Source: Pseudonocardiaceae bacterium (GTDB lineage Bacteria > Actinomycetota > Actinomycetes > Mycobacteriales > Pseudonocardiaceae). Taken from it: a stretch of DNA of 55,160 nt. The position numbers were made by a program, and so were the translations under genes. Location of the stretch: assembly GCA_009379845.1 (NCBI GenBank), contig WHSZ01000038.1, forward strand, positions 1 to 55,160, in the 5' to 3' direction. A model generated the notes under the pieces. The model did not search any database. It saw nothing but the letters and a program-made list of their open reading frames with translations, and had not been told where the DNA came from. Shown here in pieces: positions 34,092 through 42,611 of this stretch. Each line of letters opens with the position of its first letter. Position 1 is the stretch's first letter.

Positions 34092-35357
34092 TCAGGCCGG
34101 CACACCGGCCGTGCTCATACCGAACTCGGGCATGATCTCGTTGGCGTAGAGGTCGAGCATGCGCAGTCCCTCGTCCCTGGGGATCATTCCCCAGTGGAAC
34201 AGCCAGACGAAGTAGTCGATCGGTAGCTGGCCGAGGAAGTCCTCGACCTGACGCTTTACCTGGTCGACGGTTCCGCCGATTAGCAACCCACTGTTGATCA
34301 GGCGGTCGGCGAGGTGTTCCCCAGGCTTTGGGACCGGACCTTCCTCGTCGTCCAGCCGGGCGCCCTCCATGAAGCCGAACTGTTGGTACCAGCCCTGCCA
34401 AACGGGAGCCTCGTACCTTTCAACGGACTGTCGGATACGCGCCCGAACCTCGTCGTCGCTCGTGCCGTTCTCGAAAATGTAGAAGGTTCGGCACACCCCG
34501 ATTCCCTCGCCGAACTTGGGATGCCGGCCGCGGGATTCGGCGCCCTGAACGTAGATCTCGCACAGTTGCTTGAGCTTGGTCATCGATCCCATCAGGATCG
34601 TCGGAGTCACGTTCTCCTCACCGCACCACTGCAGCGTGCCGGGGCTTGCGCCGAACGCCTGGAACATTTGGGGGTGTGGTTCGCTGTACGGGCGGGGCAC
34701 GACACCGACGCCCTTGACGGTGCCTGCCTCGTCCACCTCTCCCGGCACACCGTACTTCCCGGTGATCGTCTCGGTCGGCGGCCAGTTCTCGATTCCCTCG
34801 TGCGGGTACGGGACCTGATACGTGGGGCCGTCATAGGTGAACAGGTCGTTGGCCCACGCAGCCTTCATGATCTTGAAATTCTCGTTGAACAGCAGCCTGT
34901 TGCGCTGGTCGGCTTCGCTCTGATCGGAGGCCGTCGAGGTGACGCCGAACCGCTGGCACAGGATGTTCTGCCAACGCGCTTGATAGCCACGTGCCATACC
35001 GACGAACAGCCGTCCTTTCAACATGTGGTCGGCGATCGCGATCTCCTCGGCCAGCCGGATCGGGTCGTGCGCGGGCAGCACCAAGCCGAGCTGGCCGTGC
35101 CGCAGACGTTTGGTGAACGACGCGAGATAAACGTTGAGCAGCAGGGGAGCGGGGGAGATCTCCATCCCCTCGGAGTGCATGTGGTGCTCGACGTGCGTGA
35201 TGCCCCAGTACCCGAGCTCGTCGGCGGCCTTGCAGACCTCCACCAGCCCCTCGAGCATGTGTTGGTACGCCTCATTGTCGCGCCCGATCGGGCGGCGCTT
35301 GAGCATCTCCTCTTCGTCGCCCATGGACGGGTAGACCTGGAGGATTGTTTCGGGCAT
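34092..35357 (-). CDS. Luciferase-like (LLM) flavin-dependent monooxygenase
   Basis: This 421-residue TIM barrel of the bacterial-luciferase superfamily has the substrate/flavin-pocket motif YWGITHVEHHMHSEGMEISP, where EHHxxxxG is typical of alkanal monooxygenase-type members, and VGMARGYQARW. A reduced FMN would be used to insert one O atom into a ring, ketone or C-H bond. GGAGG precedes the ATG. The flavin reductase encoded on the same strand is the natural partner, making a two-component monooxygenase. The neighbouring FAH-family and MBL hydrolases would process the product. Confidence 0.85.
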   Translation of the reverse strand: MPETILQVYPSMGDEEEMLKRRPIGRDNEAYQHMLEGLVEVCKAADELGYWGITHVEHHMHSEGMEISPAPLLLNVYLASFTKRLRHGQLGLVLPAHDPIRLAEEIAIADHMLKGRLFVGMARGYQARWQNILCQRFGVTSTASDQSEADQRNRLLFNENFKIMKAAWANDLFTYDGPTYQVPYPHEGIENWPPTETITGKYGVPGEVDEAGTVKGVGVVPRPYSEPHPQMFQAFGASPGTLQWCGEENVTPTILMGSMTKLKQLCEIYVQGAESRGRHPKFGEGIGVCRTFYIFENGTSDDEVRARIRQSVERYEAPVWQGWYQQFGFMEGARLDDEEGPVPKPGEHLADRLINSGLLIGGTVDQVKRQVEDFLGQLPIDYFVWLFHWGMIPRDEGLRMLDLYANEIMPEFGMSTAGVPA

Positions 35358-35387
35358 GGTCGCCTCCTTGCGCTTCTGCTTGATGAT

Positions 35388-36284
35388 CTACTGCGTGCCC
35401 TTCGGGCCGACCTGGTTGCGCAGCACGCCGATGCCGTCGACGTCCAACTCGGCGACGTCTCCCGGCTTCAGCCAGCGATCGAGTTCGAGTCCGCAACCCC
35501 GACCGACAGTGCCGCTGCCCAGTACGTCACCTGGTTGCAACGGCTGTTCCCGCGACAGGTGTGCGATGACTTCCGGAAAGCTGAACCGCATCGCTCCAAC
35601 GGACCCCTCCGACCACGTCTCGCCGTTCACCCGAGCTCGCATCGGTGTACTGGCGATGTCGATGGCGTCTGCCGTGGTCAGGCATGGACCGAGGGACGTC
35701 GCGAAATCCTTGCCAAGGCCGGGGCCGAGCCCGACCTTCATCTCGCGGAACTGGATGTCCCGCGCGCTCCAGTCGTTGAAGATCGTGTATCCCGCGATGC
35801 ACGTCGCGGCCTCCTCCACGTCCACGCGGAAGGCGGGACGGCCGATCACCGCCCCGATCTCCAGCTCGTAGTCCAACTTGTCCGTGTAGGAAGGCCACGG
35901 GATGGTGTCCTCGGGCCCGAAGACGGTGTCACAGTTACCTTTCCAGTAGACCGGGATCTCGTACCACTCGTCCGGCACCTGGCCGAGGCTGTTCCGCACG
36001 TGCTCTTCGACGAGCATGAAATCCCGCATCGAATTCGGCCGGGGCAGCGGCGCGCACAGCCGGACTTCAGCGACGCGACGGAGCAGCTCGTGATCGTCGG
36101 AAACACTGTGCGCGACCGACCTCGCCCAGTCGATCTCGCGTTGCCCACCCCGCAGCAGATCGAGCATCGCGCCGGGGTGCTCACCGCCGGCCGCAGCGGT
36201 CAGATCGACCAGCTGGCTCTCGCCACGGAGTGCTCCCAGCCGATCATGCTCCGAACTGGCGTCTCGATACGTCACCAGCTGCAC
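35388..36284 (-). CDS. Fumarylacetoacetate hydrolase-family protein
   Basis: This 298-residue FAH-fold protein carries the metal acidic residues in MLVEEHVRN and DYELEIGAVIG, and IAGYTIFNDWSARDIQF followed by GLGPGLGKDF, the core signature. GDVLGSGTVGRGCGLELDRW is the C-terminal region. Relatives hydrolyse C-C bonds of beta-diketones or catalyse hydratase/decarboxylase/isomerase steps after ring cleavage. GTG at 36284 is preceded by GGAAGGGG. It is the promoter-proximal gene of the minus-strand run FAH, LLM, MBL; inferred function is ring-product processing. Confidence 0.85.
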   Translation of the reverse strand: MQLVTYRDASSEHDRLGALRGESQLVDLTAAAGGEHPGAMLDLLRGGQREIDWARSVAHSVSDDHELLRRVAEVRLCAPLPRPNSMRDFMLVEEHVRNSLGQVPDEWYEIPVYWKGNCDTVFGPEDTIPWPSYTDKLDYELEIGAVIGRPAFRVDVEEAATCIAGYTIFNDWSARDIQFREMKVGLGPGLGKDFATSLGPCLTTADAIDIASTPMRARVNGETWSEGSVGAMRFSFPEVIAHLSREQPLQPGDVLGSGTVGRGCGLELDRWLKPGDVAELDVDGIGVLRNQVGPKGTQ

Positions 36285-36355
36285 CGCGCACCCCTTCCGC
36301 CGGACGTCGTGGACTCCGAACAAGTGACTGACGACACATCCGACGCTAAGGCTCC

Positions 36356-36526
36356 GTGATCGCGAACAGAAACAGCAGCTTCGCCAAGATCTACAACGCG
36401 ACGTTGTTAATCGTTGCAGCGACCCGCGGGGTACTACTCGAGAGCGAATGGCGCGCTCGCCTCGACGACGACCCGGCGGAGCGCTGGCTACGGGACCCGG
36501 TCCGGGTAGTGGCGGCGGAGACCTGA
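36356..36526 (+). CDS. Possible 56-aa protein or relic in the FAH upstream gap
   Basis: A GTG at 36356 opens a frame that reads ANRNSSFAKIYNATLLIVAA, then RLDDDPAERWLRDPVRVVAA, and stops at 36524. Codon use in the second half is GC3-biased as in real genes. It overlaps a palindrome and has no clear ribosome site. I recognise no family. It may be a relic of a larger gene, or chance. Confidence 0.28.
   Translation: MIANRNSSFAKIYNATLLIVAATRGVLLESEWRARLDDDPAERWLRDPVRVVAAET
36393..36407. promoter_or_regulatory. Candidate operator upstream of the FAH gene
   Basis: ACAACG-CGA-CGTTGT is a perfect 6-bp inverted repeat about 109 bases upstream of the FAH start, in an AT-richer patch. It could bind a regulator of the FAH-LLM-MBL run. 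LysR sites typically have the T-N11-A form and this does not fit that cleanly, so the regulator is unknown. Confidence 0.35.
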
Positions 36527-36580
36527 CCCGGGGAGGGCGGGAGCAGCCTCGTCGCCGGCGTGTTTCTGGCAGCTCGCCGG

Positions 36581-37444
36581 TTACGACCGGCTGGCGGTGA
36601 GCAGCAGCGGGCCGGTGACGCCTTCCCTGGCGCTCAGGTCGGCGAGGAAAGCACCCAGCCAGCCGACGGCATCCAGAGACCACTCGGCGAGCGTCCCGTG
36701 GAAGGTCGCCCGGTGGAGAGGCGGGCCGTTCCAGAAGCCGTCGTCGAACGGGGGCTTCATCGTCAGCGGATCATGATCGGCAAGGGAATGCGACTCGCAC
36801 TCGAACACGTCCTGGTCCAGCCGGCTCATCCACTCCCGAATCCGCGGCGTCGCCGAGGGGATGGACGGGGACTGGCCGCTATCCAGCGTGACCCGCACCG
36901 GCGTGCTTGAGCGCGGGTCGCGGTCGTTGAACCAGCCGGTGGTAAGGAGCGAAGGCATCAGGGCACGCTCCGGGCGCGACGAGGTGTCAAGGCCGTGAAC
37001 GGGCAGCAACACCTGCACCGCCCGCAGCGTCAGGCTGCCGATCCGCGTCGCCGCGTCACCGGCGCAGCGGAGGAACGGCTGCACCGGCAGCGGCCGGTCG
37101 CCGGGCACCGGTTCGATCCCCACCTGGAACCAGGCGATCAGTGACGCCTCGGGCGTGGCCAGCGGGTGATCTTGCCCAGCGTCGTTCATGCCCCACAGGC
37201 CCGCCGCCCCGACCTCTCTTTCCTCGGTGCCCTCTGCGGTCTTCCGAACGGCCGTGGCGGTGTCGTCAAGCCATCCCATGGCAAGCGAGCGCTCGTAGAA
37301 CAGGATGTACGGATCCCGGTCGGTGCCCGGATCCCTCCACGGGTGCGGCGCCAGCTCGCCGTACAGCGCCGCGAACATGGAACCCGCGGGCCTGCGGACA
37401 CCGGGCGCCAGGCCAGGGCTGGCTTCCTCGCTGTTTCCTTTCAT
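36581..37444 (-). CDS. Hypothetical protein, 287 aa
   Basis: This soluble-looking protein has no membrane helix. It contains PYILFYERSLAMGWLDDTAT and a region LTTGWFNDRDPRSSTPVRVT, then ESHSLADHDPLTMKPPFDDG near the C-terminus. Trp and Asp are frequent and the GC3 is typical of neighbours, so it is a genuine gene. I do not recognise a family. ATG at 37444 is the longest start and lacks a clear ribosome site; ATG at 37378 is possible. It is divergent from the crotonase gene. Confidence 0.6.
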   Translation of the reverse strand: MKGNSEEASPGLAPGVRRPAGSMFAALYGELAPHPWRDPGTDRDPYILFYERSLAMGWLDDTATAVRKTAEGTEEREVGAAGLWGMNDAGQDHPLATPEASLIAWFQVGIEPVPGDRPLPVQPFLRCAGDAATRIGSLTLRAVQVLLPVHGLDTSSRPERALMPSLLTTGWFNDRDPRSSTPVRVTLDSGQSPSIPSATPRIREWMSRLDQDVFECESHSLADHDPLTMKPPFDDGFWNGPPLHRATFHGTLAEWSLDAVGWLGAFLADLSAREGVTGPLLLTASRS

Positions 37445-37565
37445 CCAGACGCCCGGTCGCGCAGGCGATCATCACGCGGTCGCTGCTCGGGAAAGGACAC
37501 GCCCACCACCGTATCGGGAGCACCCGCGGTATCCGCACGGGTTTTCCCTGGAACGTTAGGCTTCG

Positions 37566-38336
37566 GTGGTGATCGAACGGGAGAGCCTCGACGGGGTCGA
37601 GATCGTCCGGCTGGCACGCGGCAAGGTCAATGCGCTGGACTTGGAGCTCGTTACGGCGATCACGGAGACCTTCACGAGCTTGGGTGACGGCTCGGTGCGG
37701 CCGATCGTGCTGACCGGATCGGGCAAGGCGTTCTCCGCGGGCGTGGACCTTCCTCGCGTCCTCGATGGAGGGCCGGGCTATGTGCGCAGGTTTCTGCCTG
37801 CCTTGGCCGATGCCTTTGAGGCCGTGTTCAGCATCGGTAGGCCGGTCGTCGCAGCGGTGAACGGACACGCCATCGCCGGCGGCTGCATCCTGGCTACTGC
37901 CTGCGACCACCGGATCATGGGCGAAGCGGGAAGTATCGGCGTCACGGAGCTAGCGGTCGGCGTGCCGTTTCCGTTGTCCGCGATGGAGATTCTGCGGTTC
38001 GCCGTTGGGGATGGGCCTGCGCGGCGTGCGGTGTTCGAGGCGAGCACGTTCACCGCTGACGAGGCGTTGACGCGCGGATTCGTTGACGAGGTCGTCGGCT
38101 CCACCGAGGTTGTGTCGCGGGCTGTCCAGGCCGCGCGACGGCTGGCGGGCACCATCCCCGCCGAAACATACGAGTTCACCAAGTGGCAGCTGCGTCATGA
38201 CGTCAACGAGCGGTTGGCACGGCTGCGCCCAGAGCAAGATCGGGCAGTGACGCGGCTGTGGGAGGCCAGCCTGCGGGACGGCTCGATCGGTTCCTACCTG
38301 GAGCGCCTACGACGCGGGACAGCCGAACCTCGATGA
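37566..38336 (+). CDS. Enoyl-CoA hydratase/isomerase (crotonase) family protein
   Basis: This 256-residue crotonase fold protein has the oxyanion-hole segment RPVVAAVNGHAIAGGCILAT and, near residue 100, CDHRIMGEAGSIGVTELAVG, which supplies the general acid/base Glu. The second oxyanion NH comes from SGKAFSAGVDLPRV. It probably hydrates or isomerises an acyl-CoA; substrate unknown. The start is a GTG at 37566 with a very short leader. It is convergent with LacI and has no pathway neighbours. Confidence 0.82.
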   Translation: MVIERESLDGVEIVRLARGKVNALDLELVTAITETFTSLGDGSVRPIVLTGSGKAFSAGVDLPRVLDGGPGYVRRFLPALADAFEAVFSIGRPVVAAVNGHAIAGGCILATACDHRIMGEAGSIGVTELAVGVPFPLSAMEILRFAVGDGPARRAVFEASTFTADEALTRGFVDEVVGSTEVVSRAVQAARRLAGTIPAETYEFTKWQLRHDVNERLARLRPEQDRAVTRLWEASLRDGSIGSYLERLRRGTAEPR

Positions 38337-38344
38337 GCTGGCGC

Positions 38345-39352
38345 TCAGCCCTTGGTCGATGTTCGTGGGTGCAACACCGGCCGCACACGCACGGGCTTCG
38401 GGGCCTTCGCGCCCTCCAACCTGTGCAGCATCAGGTCGACCACGGCCCGCCCGAGCATGTCGGGCTGCAGGTCCAGCGCGGTGATCGACGGGGTGTGCGC
38501 GCGGGCCACCTCGCTGTCCGAGAGCGCGACCACAAGTAGCTGCCCTGGAATGTCCAGACCGAGTTCGCCGGCCGCGCTGACCACGCCGGTTGCGAACCTG
38601 CTCGACGCCGCGACCACGGCATCCGGCCGGTCCACACCGGCCAGCAGGGGCGCCACGGTCTTCGCCGCACCTCCAGCGCCGTCGCCCTCGTAGCATCGCA
38701 CCACCGTGGGTGACATCTCGTTGGCCGCGACCCAGTCCCGGTATGCCTGCTGCGAGTGTCGGTGCCAGGCGTTGTCGTCGGTCCCGGAAAGCAACGCGAT
38801 CCGTCGCGCTCCCGCTTCCCGCAGATGATCGAGTACGGCGGTAAGCCCGGCCGCCTCGTCCCGGCCGACCCACCAGCCGAGGTCGGGCCGATCCGGGTCG
38901 GGGTCGGCGGTCACCACCGGCATGTCACGCCGCAGCAGAGTGCTCAGTAGCTTGTCCGAGCCGGATGGGGCAACCAGGATGCAGCCGTCCATCGGCAGCT
39001 GGGCCGGCGTGGCGAGCGGGTCGGGTACGTGCAGCAGCCCGAAGCCGGCGTTCACGGCCGCGGTGGCCGCCGCTCCGCCGAGCCGTAGGTGATACTCGGT
39101 GCCGGCCAGCGAGCCGCGAACCGCGTCGCGCGGGCGAAACACCAGCCCGATCACGCCGATCCGGCCGGTGCGCAGGGACCTCGCCGCGGGGTGCGCGAAG
39201 TAGCCGAGCCGTTCGGCGGCCTGCAGCACCCGGGTGCGGGTCTCCTCGGCGACCGCGCGGCGTCCGGACAGCGCGTGCGACACGGTCGTGATGGACACCC
39301 CGGCCTCGCGCGCGACGTCCTTGATCGTCACCTGTGGTGATCGCGAGTGCAT
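38345..39352 (-). CDS. LacI-family transcriptional regulator
   Basis: This 335-residue repressor has an N-terminal LacI HTH (TIKDVAREAGVSITTVSHAL, then SGRRAVAEETRTRVLQAAER) and the hinge, then a periplasmic-binding-like effector core. The ATG at 39352 has a good LacI-type N-terminus. Two GCAAA...TTTGC boxes lie in the gap to the divergent transporter gene. It most likely represses the MHS transporter/gamma-glutamyltransferase operon and itself, with the transported compound as inducer. Confidence 0.9.
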   Translation of the reverse strand: MHSRSPQVTIKDVAREAGVSITTVSHALSGRRAVAEETRTRVLQAAERLGYFAHPAARSLRTGRIGVIGLVFRPRDAVRGSLAGTEYHLRLGGAAATAAVNAGFGLLHVPDPLATPAQLPMDGCILVAPSGSDKLLSTLLRRDMPVVTADPDPDRPDLGWWVGRDEAAGLTAVLDHLREAGARRIALLSGTDDNAWHRHSQQAYRDWVAANEMSPTVVRCYEGDGAGGAAKTVAPLLAGVDRPDAVVAASSRFATGVVSAAGELGLDIPGQLLVVALSDSEVARAHTPSITALDLQPDMLGRAVVDLMLHRLEGAKAPKPVRVRPVLHPRTSTKG

Positions 39353-39367
39353 GACACGAATTGTCCC

Positions 39368-39424
39368 GCAAAACCTTTTGCATCCGCCGTTCGGCCGCTA
39401 GTGTGTCGGCGCAAAACGATTTGC
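39368..39424. promoter_or_regulatory. Two LacI operators in the divergent promoter
   Basis: GCAAAACCTTTTGC (39368-39381) and GCAAAACGATTTGC (39411-39424) flank the divergent start region, 43 bases apart centre to centre. The shared GCAAAA...TTTGC pattern is the core of a LacI-family site. The spacing (about four helical turns) would put two tetramer-held dimers on the same face of the DNA. Confidence 0.75.
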
Positions 39425-39449
39425 AACCTCTCCGCTGAGGGGGAGTGAC

Positions 39450-40763
39450 ATGACCGATGACTCCACGCCTCGCCTGCGCCGGGTGGCCGCGGCGAGCATG
39501 ATCGGCACGACCATCGAGTGGTACGACTTCTTCTTGTTCGGGGTCTGCGCCGCGGTGGTGTTCCCGCACGTGTTCTTCCCGGAAGGCAACCCGACGGCCG
39601 CCACGCTCGGCTCGTTCGCCACCTTCGGGGTCGCGTTCATCGCCCGGCCCGTCGGCGCCGCGCTGTTCGGGCATCTTGGTGACCGCATTGGCCGCAAGGC
39701 GACGCTGGTGTCCACCTTGCTTCTGATGGGCATCGCGACGTTCCTGATCGGCCTGCTGCCGGACTACCGGACGATCGGTATCGGTGCACCGCTGCTGCTC
39801 GCGGTGTTGCGGCTGTGCCAGGGTTTCGCGCTCGGTGGCGAGTGGGGCGGTGCCGCGCTGCTCGCCGTGGAGCACGCGCCATCGGGACGGCGCGGCTTCT
39901 ACGGCGTGTTCGCCCAGCTCGGCAATCCCCTTGGCTACTTCCTCGCCAACGGGGTGCTGCAACTGGTCGTGTTCACGCTCTCCGAGGAGGCGCTGCTCGC
40001 GTGGGGATGGCGCATCGGCTTTCTGGCCAGCGGGCTGCTGGTCATCGTCGGCCTGTACATCCGCATCCGCATCACCGAATCCAGCGTGTTCCAGCGCGCC
40101 AAACAGGGGGAGCGGACCGCCACGGTGCCGTTGCTGAGCCTGCTGCGCCACTATCCCGGCAAGCTCGCGGCCAGCGTGCTGCTGCAGGCGGCCTTCTCGC
40201 TGGGGGCCTACGGATTGATCACGTACTTCGGCAGCTACGCGACCGACGAACTCGGCCTGCCGAGCAACTGGGTGTTCATCGCCGGCATGACCGGTGCGCT
40301 GACATCCCTGCCTTGCTACTTCGCCTTCTCCCGGCTTTCCGACCGGATCGGCCGCCGCCCGGTGTACGCCATCGGCATCACGAGCTGGCTGGTGATGGCG
40401 TTCCCGTTCTACTGGTTGGTGCAGACCGGCACGCTCGCCGGGCTGGTGGCCGCGAGCGTGCTCGCCTGGACACTCGGGCACGCCGGCACCTACGCCGTGC
40501 AGTCCAGCTTCCTCGCCGAACTGTTCCCCACCGAGATCCGCTACACCGGCGTGTCGATGAGTTACCAGCTGGCCTCGGTGCTGTGGAGTGCGCCGACCGG
40601 GTTCGTCGCAGCCTGGCTGTTCGCCACAACTGGCACCGTGTACTCGGTGGCCGCACTCGTCGCCAGCGGCGCGGCGGCCTCGCTTCTCGCGCTGCCCTTG
40701 CTCGGCGAGACGCGCGATCGCAGCCTGGACACCGAAGCCGTCGTAACGAAGGAGCCTCGATGA
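39450..40763 (+). CDS. MFS transporter, metabolite:H+ symporter (MHS/ShiA-like)
   Basis: This 437-residue, twelve-helix MFS importer has the MHS hallmark TTIEWYDFFLFGV near residue 20. GHLGDRIGRKATL is the loop 2-3 motif, GGEWGGAALLAVEHAP is typical of MHS helix 5, and RLSDRIGRRP is the second-half loop. It likely brings an organic acid or small compound in with protons. The ATG overlaps no other gene upstream. The next gene, a gamma-glutamyltransferase, overlaps its stop. It is controlled by LacI across two boxes. Confidence 0.87.
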   Translation: MTDDSTPRLRRVAAASMIGTTIEWYDFFLFGVCAAVVFPHVFFPEGNPTAATLGSFATFGVAFIARPVGAALFGHLGDRIGRKATLVSTLLLMGIATFLIGLLPDYRTIGIGAPLLLAVLRLCQGFALGGEWGGAALLAVEHAPSGRRGFYGVFAQLGNPLGYFLANGVLQLVVFTLSEEALLAWGWRIGFLASGLLVIVGLYIRIRITESSVFQRAKQGERTATVPLLSLLRHYPGKLAASVLLQAAFSLGAYGLITYFGSYATDELGLPSNWVFIAGMTGALTSLPCYFAFSRLSDRIGRRPVYAIGITSWLVMAFPFYWLVQTGTLAGLVAASVLAWTLGHAGTYAVQSSFLAELFPTEIRYTGVSMSYQLASVLWSAPTGFVAAWLFATTGTVYSVAALVASGAAASLLALPLLGETRDRSLDTEAVVTKEPR

Positions 40764-42526
40764 ACCTGGCACGTCAGCAGGTGTGGCGCACCGTGGCCAC
40801 CGGGACCGGTGGTGCGGTGGCCGCGGCACGGCAGCGATCCGCGGACGCCGGCGCCCAGGCCCTGTCCGACGGTGGCAACGCGGTGGACGCGGCGGTGGCC
40901 GCCGCGCTGGTCGCCGGGGTGGTGGAACCGATGGAGACCACGCTGGCTGGCAGCGGCTTCCTGCTGTACGGCCGGCAGGGGCAGGACACCGTCTCGGTGG
41001 AGTTCGGCCCGCGCGCCCCGTTGGCCGCCCAGCCCGCGATGTTCACCATCGACGCCGCGCGAAGCAGCGATCGTGGCCTCGGTGTGTCCACAGTGGTCGA
41101 TGACGAGAACGTGACCGGCGCGAAGGCCTGCGGGGTGCCGGCCACCGTCGCCGGGCTACTCACCGCGCACCAGCGTTTCGGTGTACTACCCCGCGCCCGG
41201 ATCTGCGCGCCGGCTATCGCGGCCGCCTACGACGGGTTCCCTGCGGACGGCTACTTCGCACTGGAGGCGTTGGCGAACCTGGCGGAGTTGCGGGCGGACG
41301 CCGGTGCGCGGGAAACCTATCTGGTAGCGGGCGATCCGCCCACCGCGCCACATCTCGGTACCGCCACCCTCGGCGCGTCCCCGGTGATCCGCCAGCCGCG
41401 GCTCGGGCGCACCCTGGAGCTGATCGCCGAGCGCGGCGCCGACGGTTTCTATCGAGGGGAGGTCGCGGACGGCCTGCTGCGTACCGTCGCCGAGCGCGAC
41501 GGGCTGCTCGCCGCCGAGGACCTCGCCGCGGTCGAACCCACCGTCGGCGCGGCACGGCGGCTGCCGTTCCGCGACGTCGACGTGTGGGTGCCGCACGCGC
41601 CGTCCGGGGCCGTGACCGAGCTACAGATGCTGCACACCTGGCAGGCGCTGCACCCGGACCAACCGCCGGTGCATGACGACCCGCTTCGACTACGCCAGCT
41701 CGCCGAGGTCAGCTGGCACGCCTTCGCGGACCGCTACCACTGGCTCGGCGACCCGGACATGGTCGCGGTGCCCGAGCAGGCGCTGTATTCCGGCGGTTAC
41801 GCCGCCGAACTCGCGGATCTCATCCGTGCCGGCGCCGCGCCGCCGGTGTTGCCGGCCGGCGCGGGGTTTCCCTGGGAGGTGTTCGCCGGCCGCACGGTGC
41901 ACGACCCGTGGGCGCACGATCCGATGGGCCGGAGCGCGCCGTCCTGGCAGCCCGCGGGCGCGACGCCCAGCCCGGCCGGCACCACCCATGTGTCCACAAT
42001 GGACGCTGCGGGTGGCGCGGTGTCCATTACGCACACGGCGGCGAACCATTGGGGCGCGAAGGTGCTCTGCCCGCGCACCGGGCTCGCCCTGGACGCCGCG
42101 ATGGGTTGGTTCAACGCACGGCCGGGTGCGGCGAACAGCATCGCGGGAGGGAAGCGGCCGCTTGCGAACATGGGACCGGTGCTGCTCACCCGCGCCGGCG
42201 CGCCGTATGCCGCGCTGGGCGCGCCGGGCGGACGGCGCATCATCAACGCGGTCGTGCAGGTCATCCTCAATCTTGTGGAGCGGGCGATGGACGCCGAATC
42301 CGCGCTCGCCGCACCGCGGCTGGACGCCAGCGGCAGCCAGCTGGTTGCCTCCGAACGGCACGCCGAGCAGCTACCCGAGCTGGACGTGCCGGTGCGGCTG
42401 GTCAACGAGCAGCACGAACCCTACGGATACGAGCTGGCCAGGCCGGTGCTGGCGATGCGCGCGACGGGCAACGAGGTCGTAGCCGGCACGGACCCGTTCA
42501 GCACCGGTGCCGCCGTGGCGCCGTGA
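40760..42526 (+). CDS. Gamma-glutamyltransferase (Ntn-hydrolase) family protein
   Basis: This 588-residue Ntn-hydrolase of the GGT family would cleave itself before the catalytic Thr in GTTHVSTMDAAGGAVSITHT near residue 412. ADAGAQALSDGGNAVDAAVA (N-terminal) and GAPGGRRIINAVVQVILN (C-terminal) are family marks. It has no visible signal peptide, so it may act in the cytosol on an imported gamma-glutamyl or cephalosporin-like amide. ATG overlaps the MHS transporter stop (ATGA at 40760-40763), and GGAG precedes it. Transport plus hydrolysis of one substrate is inferred. Confidence 0.83.
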   Translation: MNLARQQVWRTVATGTGGAVAAARQRSADAGAQALSDGGNAVDAAVAAALVAGVVEPMETTLAGSGFLLYGRQGQDTVSVEFGPRAPLAAQPAMFTIDAARSSDRGLGVSTVVDDENVTGAKACGVPATVAGLLTAHQRFGVLPRARICAPAIAAAYDGFPADGYFALEALANLAELRADAGARETYLVAGDPPTAPHLGTATLGASPVIRQPRLGRTLELIAERGADGFYRGEVADGLLRTVAERDGLLAAEDLAAVEPTVGAARRLPFRDVDVWVPHAPSGAVTELQMLHTWQALHPDQPPVHDDPLRLRQLAEVSWHAFADRYHWLGDPDMVAVPEQALYSGGYAAELADLIRAGAAPPVLPAGAGFPWEVFAGRTVHDPWAHDPMGRSAPSWQPAGATPSPAGTTHVSTMDAAGGAVSITHTAANHWGAKVLCPRTGLALDAAMGWFNARPGAANSIAGGKRPLANMGPVLLTRAGAPYAALGAPGGRRIINAVVQVILNLVERAMDAESALAAPRLDASGSQLVASERHAEQLPELDVPVRLVNEQHEPYGYELARPVLAMRATGNEVVAGTDPFSTGAAVAP

Positions 42527-42611
42527 CCCTGTGAAAGCCCCACCGCGCGGTCCTCGATCGCGTCGCCTCAGGACGATACTTTCCCACTGCGGGCTCCAGG
42601 CGTTCATCTAC

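Noticed and set aside
39815..42526. Long plus-strand frame beginning inside the MHS transporter and running into the GGT gene
   Set aside because: Its first part is the transporter read in another frame. Only from 40760 does it show homology (GGT family), where an ATGA overlap and GGAG mark the true start.
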